Positions 45,271-57,906 are shown, counted from the stretch's first letter. The stretch is 64,000 bases of DNA from Massilia agrisoli (GCF_020831365.1 NZ_JAJHPV010000009.1:310001-374000); one strand, 5' to 3'. The notes: generated from the sequence alone by a model not told the origin. A program made the numbers and translations.

Positions 45271-47085
45271 ATGAAGCTGAAGCATTCGACGTACCCAGCG
45301 CTGCTGGGGATTTTTGCAGCTGCAGTAGTCATCGGCGGGCCTCTGACCGCCACTGCCGCCGTGCCTGAGTTTAAGGCCGAGGCGCTCTCACCGACCATGC
45401 ACACCGACCGCATGATCGTGAAATACAAGGATTCCGCGCCTGCTGGCAAGGCCGCCGCGAAGCATGCCGCTGTCGGCAAGGACCGCGAGGCGATCCTGAC
45501 CCGCGCCGGCCAGCAGTTCGGCCTGACGATGAAACTGTCGCACGGCATCGCCACTGGCGCCCACGTCATGAAGCTGAACAAGCGCATGAGCGTGGCGGAA
45601 GTGCAGGCATTGGCACGCGAGCTGATGGACCGCGATCCTAACGTCGAATACGCTGAACCAGACCGCATCATGCAAAAGTTGTTCACCCCGAACGACACCC
45701 GTTACAACGAACAGTGGCACTACTTCGAGAGCACCGGCGGCCTGCGCGCCAACCTGGCTTGGGACAAGGCGACCGGCCTTGGCGTTAATGTTGCCGTGAT
45801 CGATACCGGCTACCGTCCACACGCCGACCTGAGCGGCCGGATCGTCGGCGGTTACGACTTCATCAGCGACACCTTTGTGTCAAACGACGGCAACGGCCGT
45901 GACTCCGACGCGAGCGATCCGGGCGACAAGATCGTCGTCGGCGAGTGCGGCGGCGGCCAGCCAACCCAGAACCAGAACTCCAGCTGGCACGGCACCCACG
46001 TGGCGGGCACCATCGCGGCAGCGACCAACAACGGCGCCGGCGTCGCAGGCGTGGCGTACAACGCCAAGGTTGTTCCAGTGCGCGTACTGGGCAAGTGCGG
46101 CGGCTACACCTCTGACATCGCCGACGCGATCATCTGGTCGTCGGGCGGCACCGTCAGCGGCGTTCCAGCCAATGCCAATGTCGCCAAGGTCATCAACATG
46201 TCGCTCGGCGGCGGCGGCGCTTGCGATACCACCACGCAGAACGCGATCAACGGCGCACGTTCGCGCGGCACCGTCGTGATCGTAGCAGCAGGTAACGAAA
46301 ACCAGAACGCCAGCAACTCCAACCCGGCCAACTGCGCGGGCGTGGTAACTGTTGCCGCAACCAACCGTTCCGGTGGCCGCGCCTTCTACTCGAACTACGG
46401 CACCGTGGTCGACGTTGCAGCGCCGGGTGGCGACACCAGCGTTGCAGCCAACGGCATCCTGTCGACCCTGAACGCCGGCACCGGCGCGCCAGGTGCGGAT
46501 AGCTACGCGTTCTACCAGGGCACCTCGATGGCGACGCCGCACGTCGCTGGCGTGGCTGCACTGATGCTGTCGAAGAATTCGGCGCTGACGCCTGATGAGA
46601 TCGAAAGCAAGCTGAAGTCGACTGCGCGCGCCTTCCCGGCAACCTGCACCAGCTGCGGCACCGGCATCGTCGATGCCAACGCCGCGGTTGATTCGGCGAT
46701 TGGCGGCGGCGGCGGTGGCACCACCCTGGCCGAAAGCGAGTCGAACAACACGACTGGCACGGCTGACCCTGTGGCCACCAGTGGCACCACCGTCAACGCC
46801 AACATGGGTAGCACGACCGACACCGACTACTTCGTCGTCCAGCTGCCAGCCGGCAAAACGCTGACCTCGGTCCTGACCCCAGGCGCGGGCAAGGACTATG
46901 ACCTGTACGTCTACAACAGCGCTGGCACCCTGATCGGCCAGAGCGAGAACGGTACTGGATCGGTCGATACGGTTTCCGTTACCAACACCGGTACCGGTAC
47001 GCTGGCCCGTTACGTGCGCGTAACGTACTACAGCGGCGGCACGGGCTCCACCAATGGCACCTACACGCTGAAACTGACCTGGTAA
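45271..47085 (+). CDS. Secreted S8 subtilisin-like protease
   Basis: A 604-residue extracellular serine protease: signal peptide (residues 1-29, ending TATAA), an I9-like inhibitory propeptide (DRMIVKYKDSAPAGK to about 130), then the S8 domain with triad Asp178 (AVIDTGYRPH), His240 (HGTHVAGTIAA) and Ser419 (GTSMATPHVAGVAALM). After a Gly linker a C-terminal PPC domain runs from ESESNNTTGTADPV to TYTLKLTW. The start at 45271 gives the signal peptide; the longer frame upstream is promoter DNA. A good terminator follows. Confidence 0.95.
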   Translation: MKLKHSTYPALLGIFAAAVVIGGPLTATAAVPEFKAEALSPTMHTDRMIVKYKDSAPAGKAAAKHAAVGKDREAILTRAGQQFGLTMKLSHGIATGAHVMKLNKRMSVAEVQALARELMDRDPNVEYAEPDRIMQKLFTPNDTRYNEQWHYFESTGGLRANLAWDKATGLGVNVAVIDTGYRPHADLSGRIVGGYDFISDTFVSNDGNGRDSDASDPGDKIVVGECGGGQPTQNQNSSWHGTHVAGTIAAATNNGAGVAGVAYNAKVVPVRVLGKCGGYTSDIADAIIWSSGGTVSGVPANANVAKVINMSLGGGGACDTTTQNAINGARSRGTVVIVAAGNENQNASNSNPANCAGVVTVAATNRSGGRAFYSNYGTVVDVAAPGGDTSVAANGILSTLNAGTGAPGADSYAFYQGTSMATPHVAGVAALMLSKNSALTPDEIESKLKSTARAFPATCTSCGTGIVDANAAVDSAIGGGGGGTTLAESESNNTTGTADPVATSGTTVNANMGSTTDTDYFVVQLPAGKTLTSVLTPGAGKDYDLYVYNSAGTLIGQSENGTGSVDTVSVTNTGTGTLARYVRVTYYSGGTGSTNGTYTLKLTW

Positions 47086-47120
47086 TTCCCCAGCAAGGTT
47101 CTAACGTTTGATGTGTAAGA

Positions 47121-47160
47121 AGGGGCGGGTAGCGTTTGCTATCCGTCCCTTTCCTTTTTC
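47121..47160 (+). terminator. Terminator of the subtilase gene
   Basis: The 11-bp stem GGGGCGGGTAG/CTATCCGTCCC, with two G-T pairs and a 6-nt loop, is followed by TTTCCTTTTTC. It lies about 40 bp after the stop. Confidence 0.8.
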
Positions 47161-47195
47161 GCGTTTACTTGCAACAAAACCGATTTCCGATAATA

Positions 47196-47211
47196 CTGTA
47201 TGGAATTACAG
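47196..47211. promoter_or_regulatory. LexA (SOS) box of dinB
   Basis: CTGTATGGAATTACAG is an exact CTG-N10-CAG palindromic SOS box with an AT-rich centre. It lies 27 bp before the dinB start codon, where LexA would overlap the promoter. Confidence 0.82.
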
Positions 47212-47238
47212 TAGTCGCCCGCTGGGGCATGCCGCCGA

Positions 47239-48318
47239 GTGAACGCCCCCGTCCGAAAAATCATCCATTGCGATTGCGATTGTTTTTATGCATCCGTCGA
47301 GATGCGCGACAATCCGGCCCTGCGCGAGGTTCCGCTGGCCGTTGGCGGGCGGCCCGACCAGCGCGGCGTCGTCGCCACCTGCAATTACGAGGCGCGCCGC
47401 TATGGCATCCATTCGGCCATGGCAACGGCGCAAGCCCTCAAGCTGTGCCCGGACCTGGTCGTCATTCCGCCAAACATGGAAAAATACCGGGTCGCGTCGC
47501 GCCAGATCCTGGCGATTTATCACGACTACACCGAGGTGGTCGAGCCGCTGTCGCTGGACGAGGCTTACCTCGACGTGTCCGATTCGCCCCACTGCAAGGG
47601 CAGTGCGACCTTGATCGCACAGGAAATCCGCAAGCGCATTTTCGAGACGGTAGGCATTACCGCGTCGGCCGGCGTTGGCCCAAACAAATTCGTGGCCAAG
47701 GTTGCCAGCGACTGGAACAAGCCCGACGGATTGTTCCTCGTGCGTCCCAATGAAGTCGATGCCTTCGTCGCCGTCTTGCCCGTCAAGAAGCTGTGGGGTG
47801 TTGGCAAGGTGACCGCAGCGAAACTCAACAAGCTCGGCGCGGAAACCTGCGGCGACCTGCGCAGCTGGACCCTGGCCGACCTCGAGCGCCACTTCGGCAG
47901 CTTCGGCGCGCGCCTGCATGACCTGTGCCGTGGCATCGACAACCGTGCCGTCTCTACCTCGCGCGAGCGCAAGTCGGTCAGCGTCGAGGAAACCTACACG
48001 CCTGACGTGCCGGACCTTGCGGCCTGCATCGCCATGCTGCCGGAACTGTTCGAGCGCCTGCAGGCGCGCATCAAACGCTCGGGCACCGAGTTGGCGGCGC
48101 AGAAGCCTTTCGTGAAGATCAAGTTTTCCGATTTTCGCCAGACGACAGTCGAGTCCGCCGCTTCCGTGCCCACCCTCGGCCATTTTGAAAGCCTGATCGA
48201 AACCGCGTGGCAGCGCGGCAAGCGGCCAGTGCGCCTGCTGGGCCTGGGCGTGCGGCTGGGCGAGGCCGAAGGCGTCGAACAGCTCAGCTTGTTCACCGAC
48301 AGCGAGCGAGAAATTTAA
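47239..48318 (+). CDS. dinB: DNA polymerase IV
   Basis: Y-family translesion polymerase, 359 residues from a GTG at 47239. Catalytic acidic residues are in IIHCDCDCFYASVEMRD and in PLSLDEAYLDVSD near 108. The helix-hairpin-helix GVGKVTAAKLNKLGAETCGDL and the little-finger domain with KSVSVEETY are present. The C-terminus EQLSLFTD resembles a beta-clamp-binding motif. The SOS box upstream indicates LexA control. Confidence 0.95.
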   Translation: MNAPVRKIIHCDCDCFYASVEMRDNPALREVPLAVGGRPDQRGVVATCNYEARRYGIHSAMATAQALKLCPDLVVIPPNMEKYRVASRQILAIYHDYTEVVEPLSLDEAYLDVSDSPHCKGSATLIAQEIRKRIFETVGITASAGVGPNKFVAKVASDWNKPDGLFLVRPNEVDAFVAVLPVKKLWGVGKVTAAKLNKLGAETCGDLRSWTLADLERHFGSFGARLHDLCRGIDNRAVSTSRERKSVSVEETYTPDVPDLAACIAMLPELFERLQARIKRSGTELAAQKPFVKIKFSDFRQTTVESAASVPTLGHFESLIETAWQRGKRPVRLLGLGVRLGEAEGVEQLSLFTDSEREI

Positions 48319-48413
48319 GCGTCATCGCAAGCAACATCCAGCCTTCCCTGGCCGGATCGAGCGTGTAGAATGGCGTTCCCCTGGAAATACTGACTGAAAC
48401 AAGGCATAGCAAA

Positions 48414-49310
48414 ATGTGGTTTAAGAATCTACAGATTTACCGCCTGCCCGCACCGTGGGCTTACACACCTGAGCAGCTGGAAGAGGCGCTGGCGCCGATG
48501 CGCTTTGCTCCGGCATCGAGCAACGAGTTGCTGCGCCAGGGCTGGGATTCGCCGCGCGGCAATGGCAACCTGGTGCACACCGTCAACAAGCAGATGCTGA
48601 TCCTGCTGGGCACCGAAAAGAAGCTGCTGCCAACCTCGGTCATCAACCAGGTGGCCAAGGCCAAGGCGGCCGAGCTGGAAGAAGCGCAAGGCTTCGCCCC
48701 GGGCAAGAAGGCGATGAAAGAATTGAAGGAGCGCGTGGCCGACGAACTGCTGCCGCGTGCATTCAGCATCCGCAGCAATGTGTGGACCTGGATCGACCCG
48801 GTCAACGGCTGGCTGGTGGTCGATGCGGCCAGCCCGTCGAAGGCCGATGACGTGATCAAGCTGCTGCTCAAGGCGGTCGACCGCATGCCGCTGGAAAGCC
48901 TGCGTGTGCAGCGCTCGCCGGTCGCGGTGATGACGGCTTGGCTGGAGATGGACGAAGCGCCGCACGGCTTTACCGTCGACCAGGACACCGAACTGCGCGC
49001 AACGGGCGAGAGCAAGGCCGCGGTGCGTTACGTGAAGCACACGCTGGAGCCGGACGACATCCGCCGCCACATCGCAGCGGGCAAGCAGTGCACGCGCCTG
49101 GCGATGACGTGGAACGACAAGATCTCGTTCGTGCTGACCGAATCGCTGGCGATCAAGGGCATCAAGCCTTTGGACGTCATCAAGGAAAACGAAACCAGCA
49201 CGCGCAATGACGAAGAACGTTTCGACAACGACATGATGCTGATGTCGGGCGAACTGTCGCAGATGATGGCCGACATCGTAGAAGCCTTGGGCGGGGAAGC
49301 CAAGGCGTAA
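48414..49310 (+). CDS. rdgC: Recombination-associated protein RdgC
   Basis: Ring-shaped DNA-binding protein that limits RecA loading, 298 residues, close to the family norm. The start [11 protein letters not shown] and the segments [25 protein letters not shown] and [26 protein letters not shown] are diagnostic. It lies 95 bp after dinB on the same strand and is followed by a paired REP element. Confidence 0.96.
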   Translation: MWFKNLQIYRLPAPWAYTPEQLEEALAPMRFAPASSNELLRQGWDSPRGNGNLVHTVNKQMLILLGTEKKLLPTSVINQVAKAKAAELEEAQGFAPGKKAMKELKERVADELLPRAFSIRSNVWTWIDPVNGWLVVDAASPSKADDVIKLLLKAVDRMPLESLRVQRSPVAVMTAWLEMDEAPHGFTVDQDTELRATGESKAAVRYVKHTLEPDDIRRHIAAGKQCTRLAMTWNDKISFVLTESLAIKGIKPLDVIKENETSTRNDEERFDNDMMLMSGELSQMMADIVEALGGEAKA

Positions 49311-49316
49311 GCCGCA

Positions 49317-49398
49317 CGTCGTTCCCGCGGAAGCGGGAACCCATAGGCGGCAAACAGAATACGCTGGCGCATGGGTTCCCGCGTTCGCGGGAACGACG
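49317..49398. repeat. Paired REP-like palindromes (REPIN-like)
   Basis: The left unit CGTCGTTCCCGCGGAAGCGG and the right unit TTCCCGCGTTCGCGGGAACG are in inverted orientation with a ~30-bp centre. This is the cleanest copy of the family in the window, 82 bp long, located between the convergent rdgC and asparaginase-domain genes. Confidence 0.8.
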
Positions 49399-49404
49399 CG
49401 TTAT

Positions 49405-49890
49405 TTACAAGGGCTGGAAGACTCCCGCCGCGCGGTTCTTGGTCACGTTATTCCACGTGAATACCTGCCCATTCATCGCCACATACACACCCGGCGCCAA
49501 GGTCTGCGCCACCCCGGTAGCAAATCCCAGGTTGAACAGCGCGTCCGAGTTCGCAATCTCGTAAGGGATCATCGCGCCGGTCAGCACGATCGCCTGTTCC
49601 AGGCCTGCATTGCCCAACACTTCCGCGGTTTCCTTCATCGTATCGGTCCCATGCACGATCACGATGGCTTTCTCTTTCGCGGCGCGGCAGGATGCGAGCA
49701 CGCGCTGGCGGTCGTCGTCCTTCATGTCGAGCGAATCGAGCAGCGGCAGCACTTCCAGCTCGACCGGAATCGTCATGCGCGTGCGCGCCAGCACCTGCGG
49801 AAGATGGCTGTCGGAAAAGCCAAGGATGCCCGTCAGTTCGTTGTAATGTTTGTCGAAGGTGCCGCCGGTGGCAATGATGCGCAAGCTCAT
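49405..49890 (-). CDS. Short asparaginase-domain protein
   Basis: A 161-residue protein equal to the N-terminal domain of L-asparaginase. The first catalytic Thr is in ATGGTFDKHY near residue 10, and the second Thr-Asp pair in VHGTDTMKETAEVL near residue 80. Full asparaginases are about 330 residues; the C-terminal domain is absent, yet the protein ends neatly without frameshift, and short stand-alone forms are a known group. Whether it hydrolyses asparagine cannot be told. The ATG at 49890 starts at the first beta strand. Confidence 0.82.
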   Translation of the reverse strand: MSLRIIATGGTFDKHYNELTGILGFSDSHLPQVLARTRMTIPVELEVLPLLDSLDMKDDDRQRVLASCRAAKEKAIVIVHGTDTMKETAEVLGNAGLEQAIVLTGAMIPYEIANSDALFNLGFATGVAQTLAPGVYVAMNGQVFTWNNVTKNRAAGVFQPL

Positions 49891-50044
49891 AATGGATGGA
49901 TGTAGGTTGGGTAAAAGTGGCTTATGATAGCCGTTACCACAGCTGCTGTCGAAATACGCGGCGATGATGTTTCCGGTTGTGACCGCGCTGGAATCCACGG
50001 TATCGCATCAGTACACTGTTTGTTTATTTTTGCCGGCTTATCCG

Positions 50045-50800
50045 ATGAAAGCGCTTGCTCCAGGAACTGTTATATTCCACCGACACCGCGGTTACGGCGT
50101 GATCACGCACGTCAACTTGCTCACCGGCTGGATCTCCGCGCGCTTCGGCTCCGAATCACGCACCCTTGACCTCAACCTGTCCACCGACGAAGTGCAGCAC
50201 GCCGACGGCGAGCCGATCCTGTTCCGCCGCGCGCCGCCCGACCGCATGCCGCACGCGCGGCTGATGGCGATGGTGCGTTCGCTGCATGAGGCCGGCTACG
50301 AGAAGCTGTACTTGTATTCCTGGCCGAAGCCATCCGGCCTGCATTGGCGCTGGCACCTGTTCACGGGCCAGCGCGACTGGATGCAGCGCCCGTGGCGCGA
50401 GGGCTGGTATGGCTCGGGCGCCGACTACAACGTCAACCCGGTGATGGGCTGGGGCGACACGCCCGGCGCCAGCACAGAGGAGCTGGTGCACGCGCTGGCG
50501 AAGTTCGATCCGCAGGGACTGGCACAGGCTTTAGGCCGCGATGAGGACCATACGGCGTGGTTTGCCCATGTTTGCGACGCGCTGCTGCCCGGCTACATGT
50601 ACAGCCTGGATATGGAAAAGCCGGCGGCGGGCGGCTTGCGTGAAACGCCGCCAGTGCCGGTGATACCCGTGCGCGCAACGCTGCCTGCTTACAAGGGCCC
50701 GGCAATCGGCTGGCCGCCTGGCTGGGCCGGCCTGTGGACGCGCGCGCATGTGATGCCTGCGCCAAAGATTCGCCTCACGCCGCAGGAAGAAGAACGCTAG
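50045..50800 (+). CDS. Conserved protein of unknown function (251 aa)
   Basis: Soluble protein from the ATG at 50045. The N-terminus MKALAPGTVIFHRHRGYGVITHVN resembles a small beta-barrel (CarD/Tudor-like) fold; the middle region is rich in Trp (LYLYSWPKPSGLHWRWHLFTGQRDWMQRPWREGWYGSG). No catalytic motif is recognised. The longer frame upstream overlaps the divergent asparaginase-domain promoter and is unlikely. It is followed by a REP-like element. Confidence 0.7.
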   Translation: MKALAPGTVIFHRHRGYGVITHVNLLTGWISARFGSESRTLDLNLSTDEVQHADGEPILFRRAPPDRMPHARLMAMVRSLHEAGYEKLYLYSWPKPSGLHWRWHLFTGQRDWMQRPWREGWYGSGADYNVNPVMGWGDTPGASTEELVHALAKFDPQGLAQALGRDEDHTAWFAHVCDALLPGYMYSLDMEKPAAGGLRETPPVPVIPVRATLPAYKGPAIGWPPGWAGLWTRAHVMPAPKIRLTPQEEER

Positions 50801-50831
50801 CCGCTAATGAAACCTGAAACCCGATAACCAA

Positions 50832-50909
50832 CGTCGTCCCTGCGTAGGCAGGGACCCATAACACCTCAGAACATATGGTCTATAGGTTCCTGCCTTCGCA
50901 GGAACGACG
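50832..50909. repeat. Paired REP-like palindromes (REPIN-like)
   Basis: The left unit CGTCGTCCCTGCGTAGGCAG and the right unit GTTCCTGCCTTCGCAGGAAC face each other, 78 bp in all. It is a variant with CCTGC replacing CCCGC in both units, the change being compensated in the pairing arm, which supports selection on the hairpin. Confidence 0.75.
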
Positions 50910-50931
50910 TCAATTCCTGCAACCTAAGTCC

Positions 50932-51921
50932 TCATTTCGCCAATGCTTCCGGATTCAGGATATTGGCCGGTTCGCCCCTGGCGAAACTGACGATGTTCTC
51001 GAACGCCGCGCCGAAATACGTTTCGTAGCTGTCCTGTTCGACATAGCCGATGTGCGGCGTGGCCAGTACGGTCGGAATGCGCAATATGGGCGCGCCAGGC
51101 GCCAGTGGTTCGCTGTTGAAAACGTCAAGTGCTGCGAACCCGGGGCTGCCCTCGGTTAGTGCCTGTTCCAGCGCGCCTTCGGCAACCAGTTCCGCGCGGC
51201 TGGTGTTGACGAACAATGCCGTCGGCTTCATGCGCGCCAGTTCCGCGTGTGTGACGACGCCGCGGGTGTTGTCGGACAAGCGCAGGTGCACGGTCAGCAC
51301 GTCGGCGCGTTCGAACAATTCGTCCCGGCTGCCGGCCGCATCAAAGCCATCGGCCACCGCAGCAGCACGGCTCGCTTCGCTTCCCCACACCAGCACCTGC
51401 ATCCCGAACGCCTTGCCGTAGCCGGCCACCATGCGGCCGATCTTTCCATAACCCCAGATCGCCAGGGTACGTCCGCGCAGCACCGTGCCGAGGCCGTTGA
51501 GCACGGGGTTTACCGACGCCGTCTGCCACAGCCCGTCTTTCAGATTGATCGCGTAGGGAACGATCTTGCGGCTGGCGGCCATGATCAGCGCCCAGGTCAG
51601 CTCGGCAGGCGCCACCGGCGAGCCGGCACCCTCGGCAATCGCGATACCCATGTCGGTCGCCGCGGCAACATCGATGTGCCCGCTGACCTTGCCGGTCTGG
51701 GAAATCAGCTTCAGGTTCGGCAGGCGCGACAGCAGCGCGCGCGGAAAGGCAGTGCGTTCACGGATCAGGACCAGCGCATCGAAGGGGGCCAGCCGGATCG
51801 CCAGCTGGCCAATTCCGCGTGAGGAATTAGTGAATGTTTTGACCTCGTGGCCGTCCAATAAACGGAAGCAGGAGAGCCCACGGACGCTGTCCTGGTAATC
51901 GTCGAGAATCGCAATTTTCAT
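50932..51921 (-). CDS. D-2-hydroxyacid dehydrogenase family protein
   Basis: A 329-residue NAD(P)-dependent oxidoreductase. The Rossmann motif WGYGKIGRMVAGYG lies near residue 162. The catalytic Arg is in LTVHLRLSDNTRG, the Glu in DVFNSEPLAPG, and the His in ATPHIGYVEQDSYE. SerA/glyoxylate reductase-like enzymes share this layout; the exact 2-hydroxyacid cannot be assigned. No ACT domain is present, so it is not the regulated form of phosphoglycerate dehydrogenase. It is divergent from pckG. Confidence 0.9.
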   Translation of the reverse strand: MKIAILDDYQDSVRGLSCFRLLDGHEVKTFTNSSRGIGQLAIRLAPFDALVLIRERTAFPRALLSRLPNLKLISQTGKVSGHIDVAAATDMGIAIAEGAGSPVAPAELTWALIMAASRKIVPYAINLKDGLWQTASVNPVLNGLGTVLRGRTLAIWGYGKIGRMVAGYGKAFGMQVLVWGSEASRAAAVADGFDAAGSRDELFERADVLTVHLRLSDNTRGVVTHAELARMKPTALFVNTSRAELVAEGALEQALTEGSPGFAALDVFNSEPLAPGAPILRIPTVLATPHIGYVEQDSYETYFGAAFENIVSFARGEPANILNPEALAK

Positions 51922-52278
51922 GGGAGATGGCAGATCTTGGGGTGGCCTACGTAAGTAAATAACAGGAATCGCGGCAATAGAAATAGCTTACTACTTTACT
52001 CGGTCATTATTCCTACATTTTTGTGGGTTTTGCATATTAAACGAGTAACAGCGGGTGTACAATCGGCCTCTAAAATCGGGATTGGCCCGGGCCGCCAGGC
52101 CCTCGAATCCCCGCACTACCAAGTCCACCAGCCCTTCAAAAAGGTTGTCGACATGACCGCCGTATCGCCGGACCATCGGATCGCCACCCCGTTCCAGCCG
52201 TCACGCGCGCAAGCTCTCCAGCTGACGACGATCTGCCGTGCAGGACACGAAGAATTTTAATTGGCAATTGGAGGTACT
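51922..52278. other. Divergent intergenic region upstream of pckG
   Basis: This 357-bp region has no credible gene. An AT-rich part at about 51950-52045 is followed by a -10-like TACAAT at 52058-52063 without a convincing -35. GGAGG at 52070s spacing is absent; the pckG ribosome site is TTGGAGG at 52268-52274. Confidence 0.55.
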
Positions 52279-54147
52279 ATGAATCAGCCCGTCATGGGTG
52301 GCGTTGCGGCACTGAACGTCCCAGCTTACATCAAACATCAAAAGCTCATCAATTGGGTCGCCGAAGTCGCGGCCCTGACCAAGCCTGCCCGCATTTACTG
52401 GTGCGACGGTTCGCAGGAAGAGTACGACCGCCTGTGCGGCGAGATGGTTGCCGCCGGGACGATGAAAAAGCTGAACCCGGCAAAGCGCCCGAATTCCTAC
52501 CTGGCCTGGTCGGACCCGTCGGATGTGGCGCGCGTCGAGGACCGTACCTTCATCTGCTCGGAAACCAAGGAGCAGGCAGGCCCGACCAACAACTGGATGG
52601 ACCCGGCTGAGATGCGCCGCACCCTGCACGACCTGTTCGACGGCTGCATGACTGGCCGCACCTTGTACGTCGTCCCGTTCTCGATGGGCCCACTGGGTTC
52701 GCCAATCGCCCACATCGGCGTCGAGCTGTCCGACTCGCCTTACGTCGCGGTCAACATGCGCATCATGACGCGCATGGGCAAGGCCGTGTACGACGTGCTG
52801 GGCGCGGACGGCGAGTTTGTGCCGTGCGTGCACAGCGTCGGCGCACCGCTGCGCCCGGGCCAGCAGGACGTATCGTGGCCGTGCAACCCGACCAAGTACA
52901 TCGTGCACTACCCAGAGACGCGTGAAATCTGGTCGTTCGGCTCCGGCTACGGCGGCAATGCGCTGCTGGGCAAAAAGTGCTTTGCGCTGCGCATCGCATC
53001 GAACATGGGCCACCAGGGGGCAGAGCAGGGCGGCGCCGGCTGGCTGGCCGAGCACATGCTGATCCTTGGCGTTCAATCGCCAGAGGGCAAGAAGCACTAC
53101 GTTGCGGCGGCCTTCCCTTCGGCCTGCGGCAAGACCAATTACGCGATGCTGATTCCGCCTGCGGGCTTCGAAGGCTGGAAAGTCACCACCATCGGTGACG
53201 ACATCGCCTGGATCAAGCCGGGCGCCGACGGCCGCCTGTACGCGATCAATCCGGAAGCGGGCTACTTCGGCGTGGCGCCGGGCACCAACGAAAAAACCAA
53301 CTACAACTGCATGGCCTCGCTGCGCGAGAACGTCATCTTCACCAACGTCGCGCTGACCGACGACGGCGACGTGTGGTGGGAAGGCATGACCAAGGAGCCG
53401 CCTGCGCACCTGGTCGACTGGCAGGGCAAGGACTGGACGCCAGCATCGGGCACCAAGGCAGCGCACCCGAACGCGCGCTTTACCGTTGCCGCGACCCAGA
53501 ACCCGGTGATCGACCCGGCCTGGGATGATCCGGCCGGCGTGCCGATTTCGGCGTTCATTTTCGGCGGCCGCCGCTCGACCACGGTGCCGCTCGTTACCGA
53601 AGCGCGCAACTGGGTCGAAGGCGTGTACATGGCGGCGACCATGGGTTCCGAGACCACGGCCGCGGCTGCGGGCCAGATGGGCGTCGTGCGCCGTGATCCG
53701 TTTGCGATGCTGCCGTTCATCGGCTACAACATGGGCAATTACTTCAAGCACTGGCTGAACCTTGGTTCGAAGGTCGGCGAGCAGCACGGCAGCGATGTGC
53801 TGCCGAAGATCTTCTGCGTGAACTGGTTCCGTACTGATGCGGAGGGCAAGTTCGTGTGGCCTGGCTTCGGCGACAACATGCGCGTGCTGAAGTGGAAGCT
53901 GGACCGCATCGAGGGCACGGCGGGCGGCACTGAGAATATCTTCGGCACGACCCCGCGCTACGACGATATCAACTGGAATGGCCTCGACTTCACGCAGGAG
54001 CAGTTCGAGCAGATTACGTCGATCGACACGGATGCGTGGAAGGAAGAGCTCAAGTTGCATGATGAGCTGTTCCAGAAGCTGGAAGGCAGCGTGCCGCAGG
54101 AGCTGGCGACAGCGAAGGCGGAGCTGGAGAAGCGCTTGTCGGCGTAG
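52279..54147 (+). CDS. pckG: Phosphoenolpyruvate carboxykinase (GTP)
   Basis: Gluconeogenic enzyme converting oxaloacetate and GTP to PEP. It is 622 residues from the ATG at 52279 with GGAGG upstream. The P-loop is [12 protein letters not shown] with Lys285 and the neighbouring catalytic Cys. The metal-site segment [38 protein letters not shown] and the [12 protein letters not shown] loop are typical of the GTP class, not the ATP class. A strong terminator follows. Confidence 0.97.
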   Translation: MNQPVMGGVAALNVPAYIKHQKLINWVAEVAALTKPARIYWCDGSQEEYDRLCGEMVAAGTMKKLNPAKRPNSYLAWSDPSDVARVEDRTFICSETKEQAGPTNNWMDPAEMRRTLHDLFDGCMTGRTLYVVPFSMGPLGSPIAHIGVELSDSPYVAVNMRIMTRMGKAVYDVLGADGEFVPCVHSVGAPLRPGQQDVSWPCNPTKYIVHYPETREIWSFGSGYGGNALLGKKCFALRIASNMGHQGAEQGGAGWLAEHMLILGVQSPEGKKHYVAAAFPSACGKTNYAMLIPPAGFEGWKVTTIGDDIAWIKPGADGRLYAINPEAGYFGVAPGTNEKTNYNCMASLRENVIFTNVALTDDGDVWWEGMTKEPPAHLVDWQGKDWTPASGTKAAHPNARFTVAATQNPVIDPAWDDPAGVPISAFIFGGRRSTTVPLVTEARNWVEGVYMAATMGSETTAAAAGQMGVVRRDPFAMLPFIGYNMGNYFKHWLNLGSKVGEQHGSDVLPKIFCVNWFRTDAEGKFVWPGFGDNMRVLKWKLDRIEGTAGGTENIFGTTPRYDDINWNGLDFTQEQFEQITSIDTDAWKEELKLHDELFQKLEGSVPQELATAKAELEKRLSA

Positions 54148-54167
54148 TTCACACTGCGCTTCAAGTG

Positions 54168-54197
54168 AAAAAGGGACTGCTGCGCAGTCCCTTTTTT
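54168..54197 (+). terminator. Rho-independent terminator of pckG
   Basis: The stem AAGGGACTGC/GCAGTCCCTT is flanked by A- and T-runs, ending TTTTTT. It lies 21 bp after the pckG stop; the A/T flanks mean it could also work leftward on uvrA. Confidence 0.9.
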
Positions 54198-54203
54198 GGT
54201 TTA

Positions 54204-54260
54204 CGTAATTCGGCGGAGGCGGCCCTTCGGGCCTTGTCCGCCCTACGGATCCGGGCCGAA

Positions 54261-54265
<5 letters not shown>
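54204..54265. repeat. Inverted repeat at the uvrA 3' end
   Basis: The outer arms CGTAATTCGGC and GCCGAATTACG are exact complements. An inner stem GGCGGA...TCCGCC encloses a GGCCCTTCGGGCC hairpin. The right arm overlaps the uvrA stop codon (54261-54263). It shares TCCGCCCTACG with the element at 36198-36281. Confidence 0.7.
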
Positions 54266-57125
<2,860 letters not shown>

Positions 57126-57259
57126 GTATTTTTGCCTTTGATGGTCAGCCACATACTATAGCCGTGATTCGTTTTTGACGTTCTGGACTGCTACGGTTGG
57201 CTGAGTCCGTAAGCGGGGACAGAGCGTATTGATAACGCTCAGGAATCGGTGGCGGGATA

Positions 57260-57275
57260 CTGTATATAATACCAG
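57260..57275. promoter_or_regulatory. LexA (SOS) box between uvrA and ssb
   Basis: CTGTATATAATACCAG fits CTG-N10-CAG with a TATATA-type centre close to the LexA consensus. It sits 134 bp before the uvrA start and 130 bp before the ssb start, so it may control either or both divergent genes. Confidence 0.82.
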
Positions 57276-57405
57276 TATTCATGCCCCATGCAAACGCATG
57301 TTGAGTGCACAATATTGAGTGCTTTTCACTGGGCGGCTGACATATAATCCCCGTTTAGGGATAAATCATCGCGTCGCGCGCCGCCGCGTTCATTAGGAGT
57401 AATAA

Positions 57406-57906
57406 ATGGCATCAGTGAATAAAGTCATCATCGTCGGCAACCTGGGGCGCGATCCGGAGATCCGCTACATGCCGAGCGGTGACGCCATCGCCAACATCGC
57501 CGTCGCGACCTCGTACAAGTCGAAGGACCGCAACACCGGCGAGCAGAAAGAGTTGACCGAGTGGCACCGTATTTCGTTCTTCGGCCGCCTGGCTGAAATC
57601 GTTGGCCAGTACCTGAAGAAGGGCTCGTCGGTTTACGTCGAAGGCCGCCTGCAGACCCGCAAGTACACCGACAAGGACGGCGTCGAGAAGTACGCGACCG
57701 ACATCATCGCTGAAAACATGCAGATGCTTGGCGGACGCCAGGGCATGGGCGGCGACGCCGGCGGCATGGACGACGGTGGCGGCTACGACGCGCCACAGCA
57801 GAGCCGTCCGGCGCCACAGCGCCAGGCACCTCCGGCACCGGCAGCGCGCCCAGCGCCACGTCCGGCGCCGAACTTCTCGGATATGGATGACGATATTCCG
57901 TTTTAA
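57406..57906 (+). CDS. ssb: Single-stranded DNA-binding protein
   Basis: A 166-residue SSB. The OB-fold begins [33 protein letters not shown] and runs to about 110 ([13 protein letters not shown]). A Gly/Pro/Gln/Ala-rich linker follows, and the conserved acidic interaction tip DMDDDIPF ends the protein, which PriA, among others, binds. AGGAG precedes the ATG by 8 bp. A terminator follows, and the mobile island starts right after it. Confidence 0.97.
   Translation: MASVNKVIIVGNLGRDPEIRYMPSGDAIANIAVATSYKSKDRNTGEQKELTEWHRISFFGRLAEIVGQYLKKGSSVYVEGRLQTRKYTDKDGVEKYATDIIAENMQMLGGRQGMGGDAGGMDDGGGYDAPQQSRPAPQRQAPPAPAARPAPRPAPNFSDMDDDIPF

Noticed and set aside
52021-52260. 79-codon open frame upstream of pckG
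   Set aside because: No ribosome-binding site, no recognisable family, and it sits in the promoter region.
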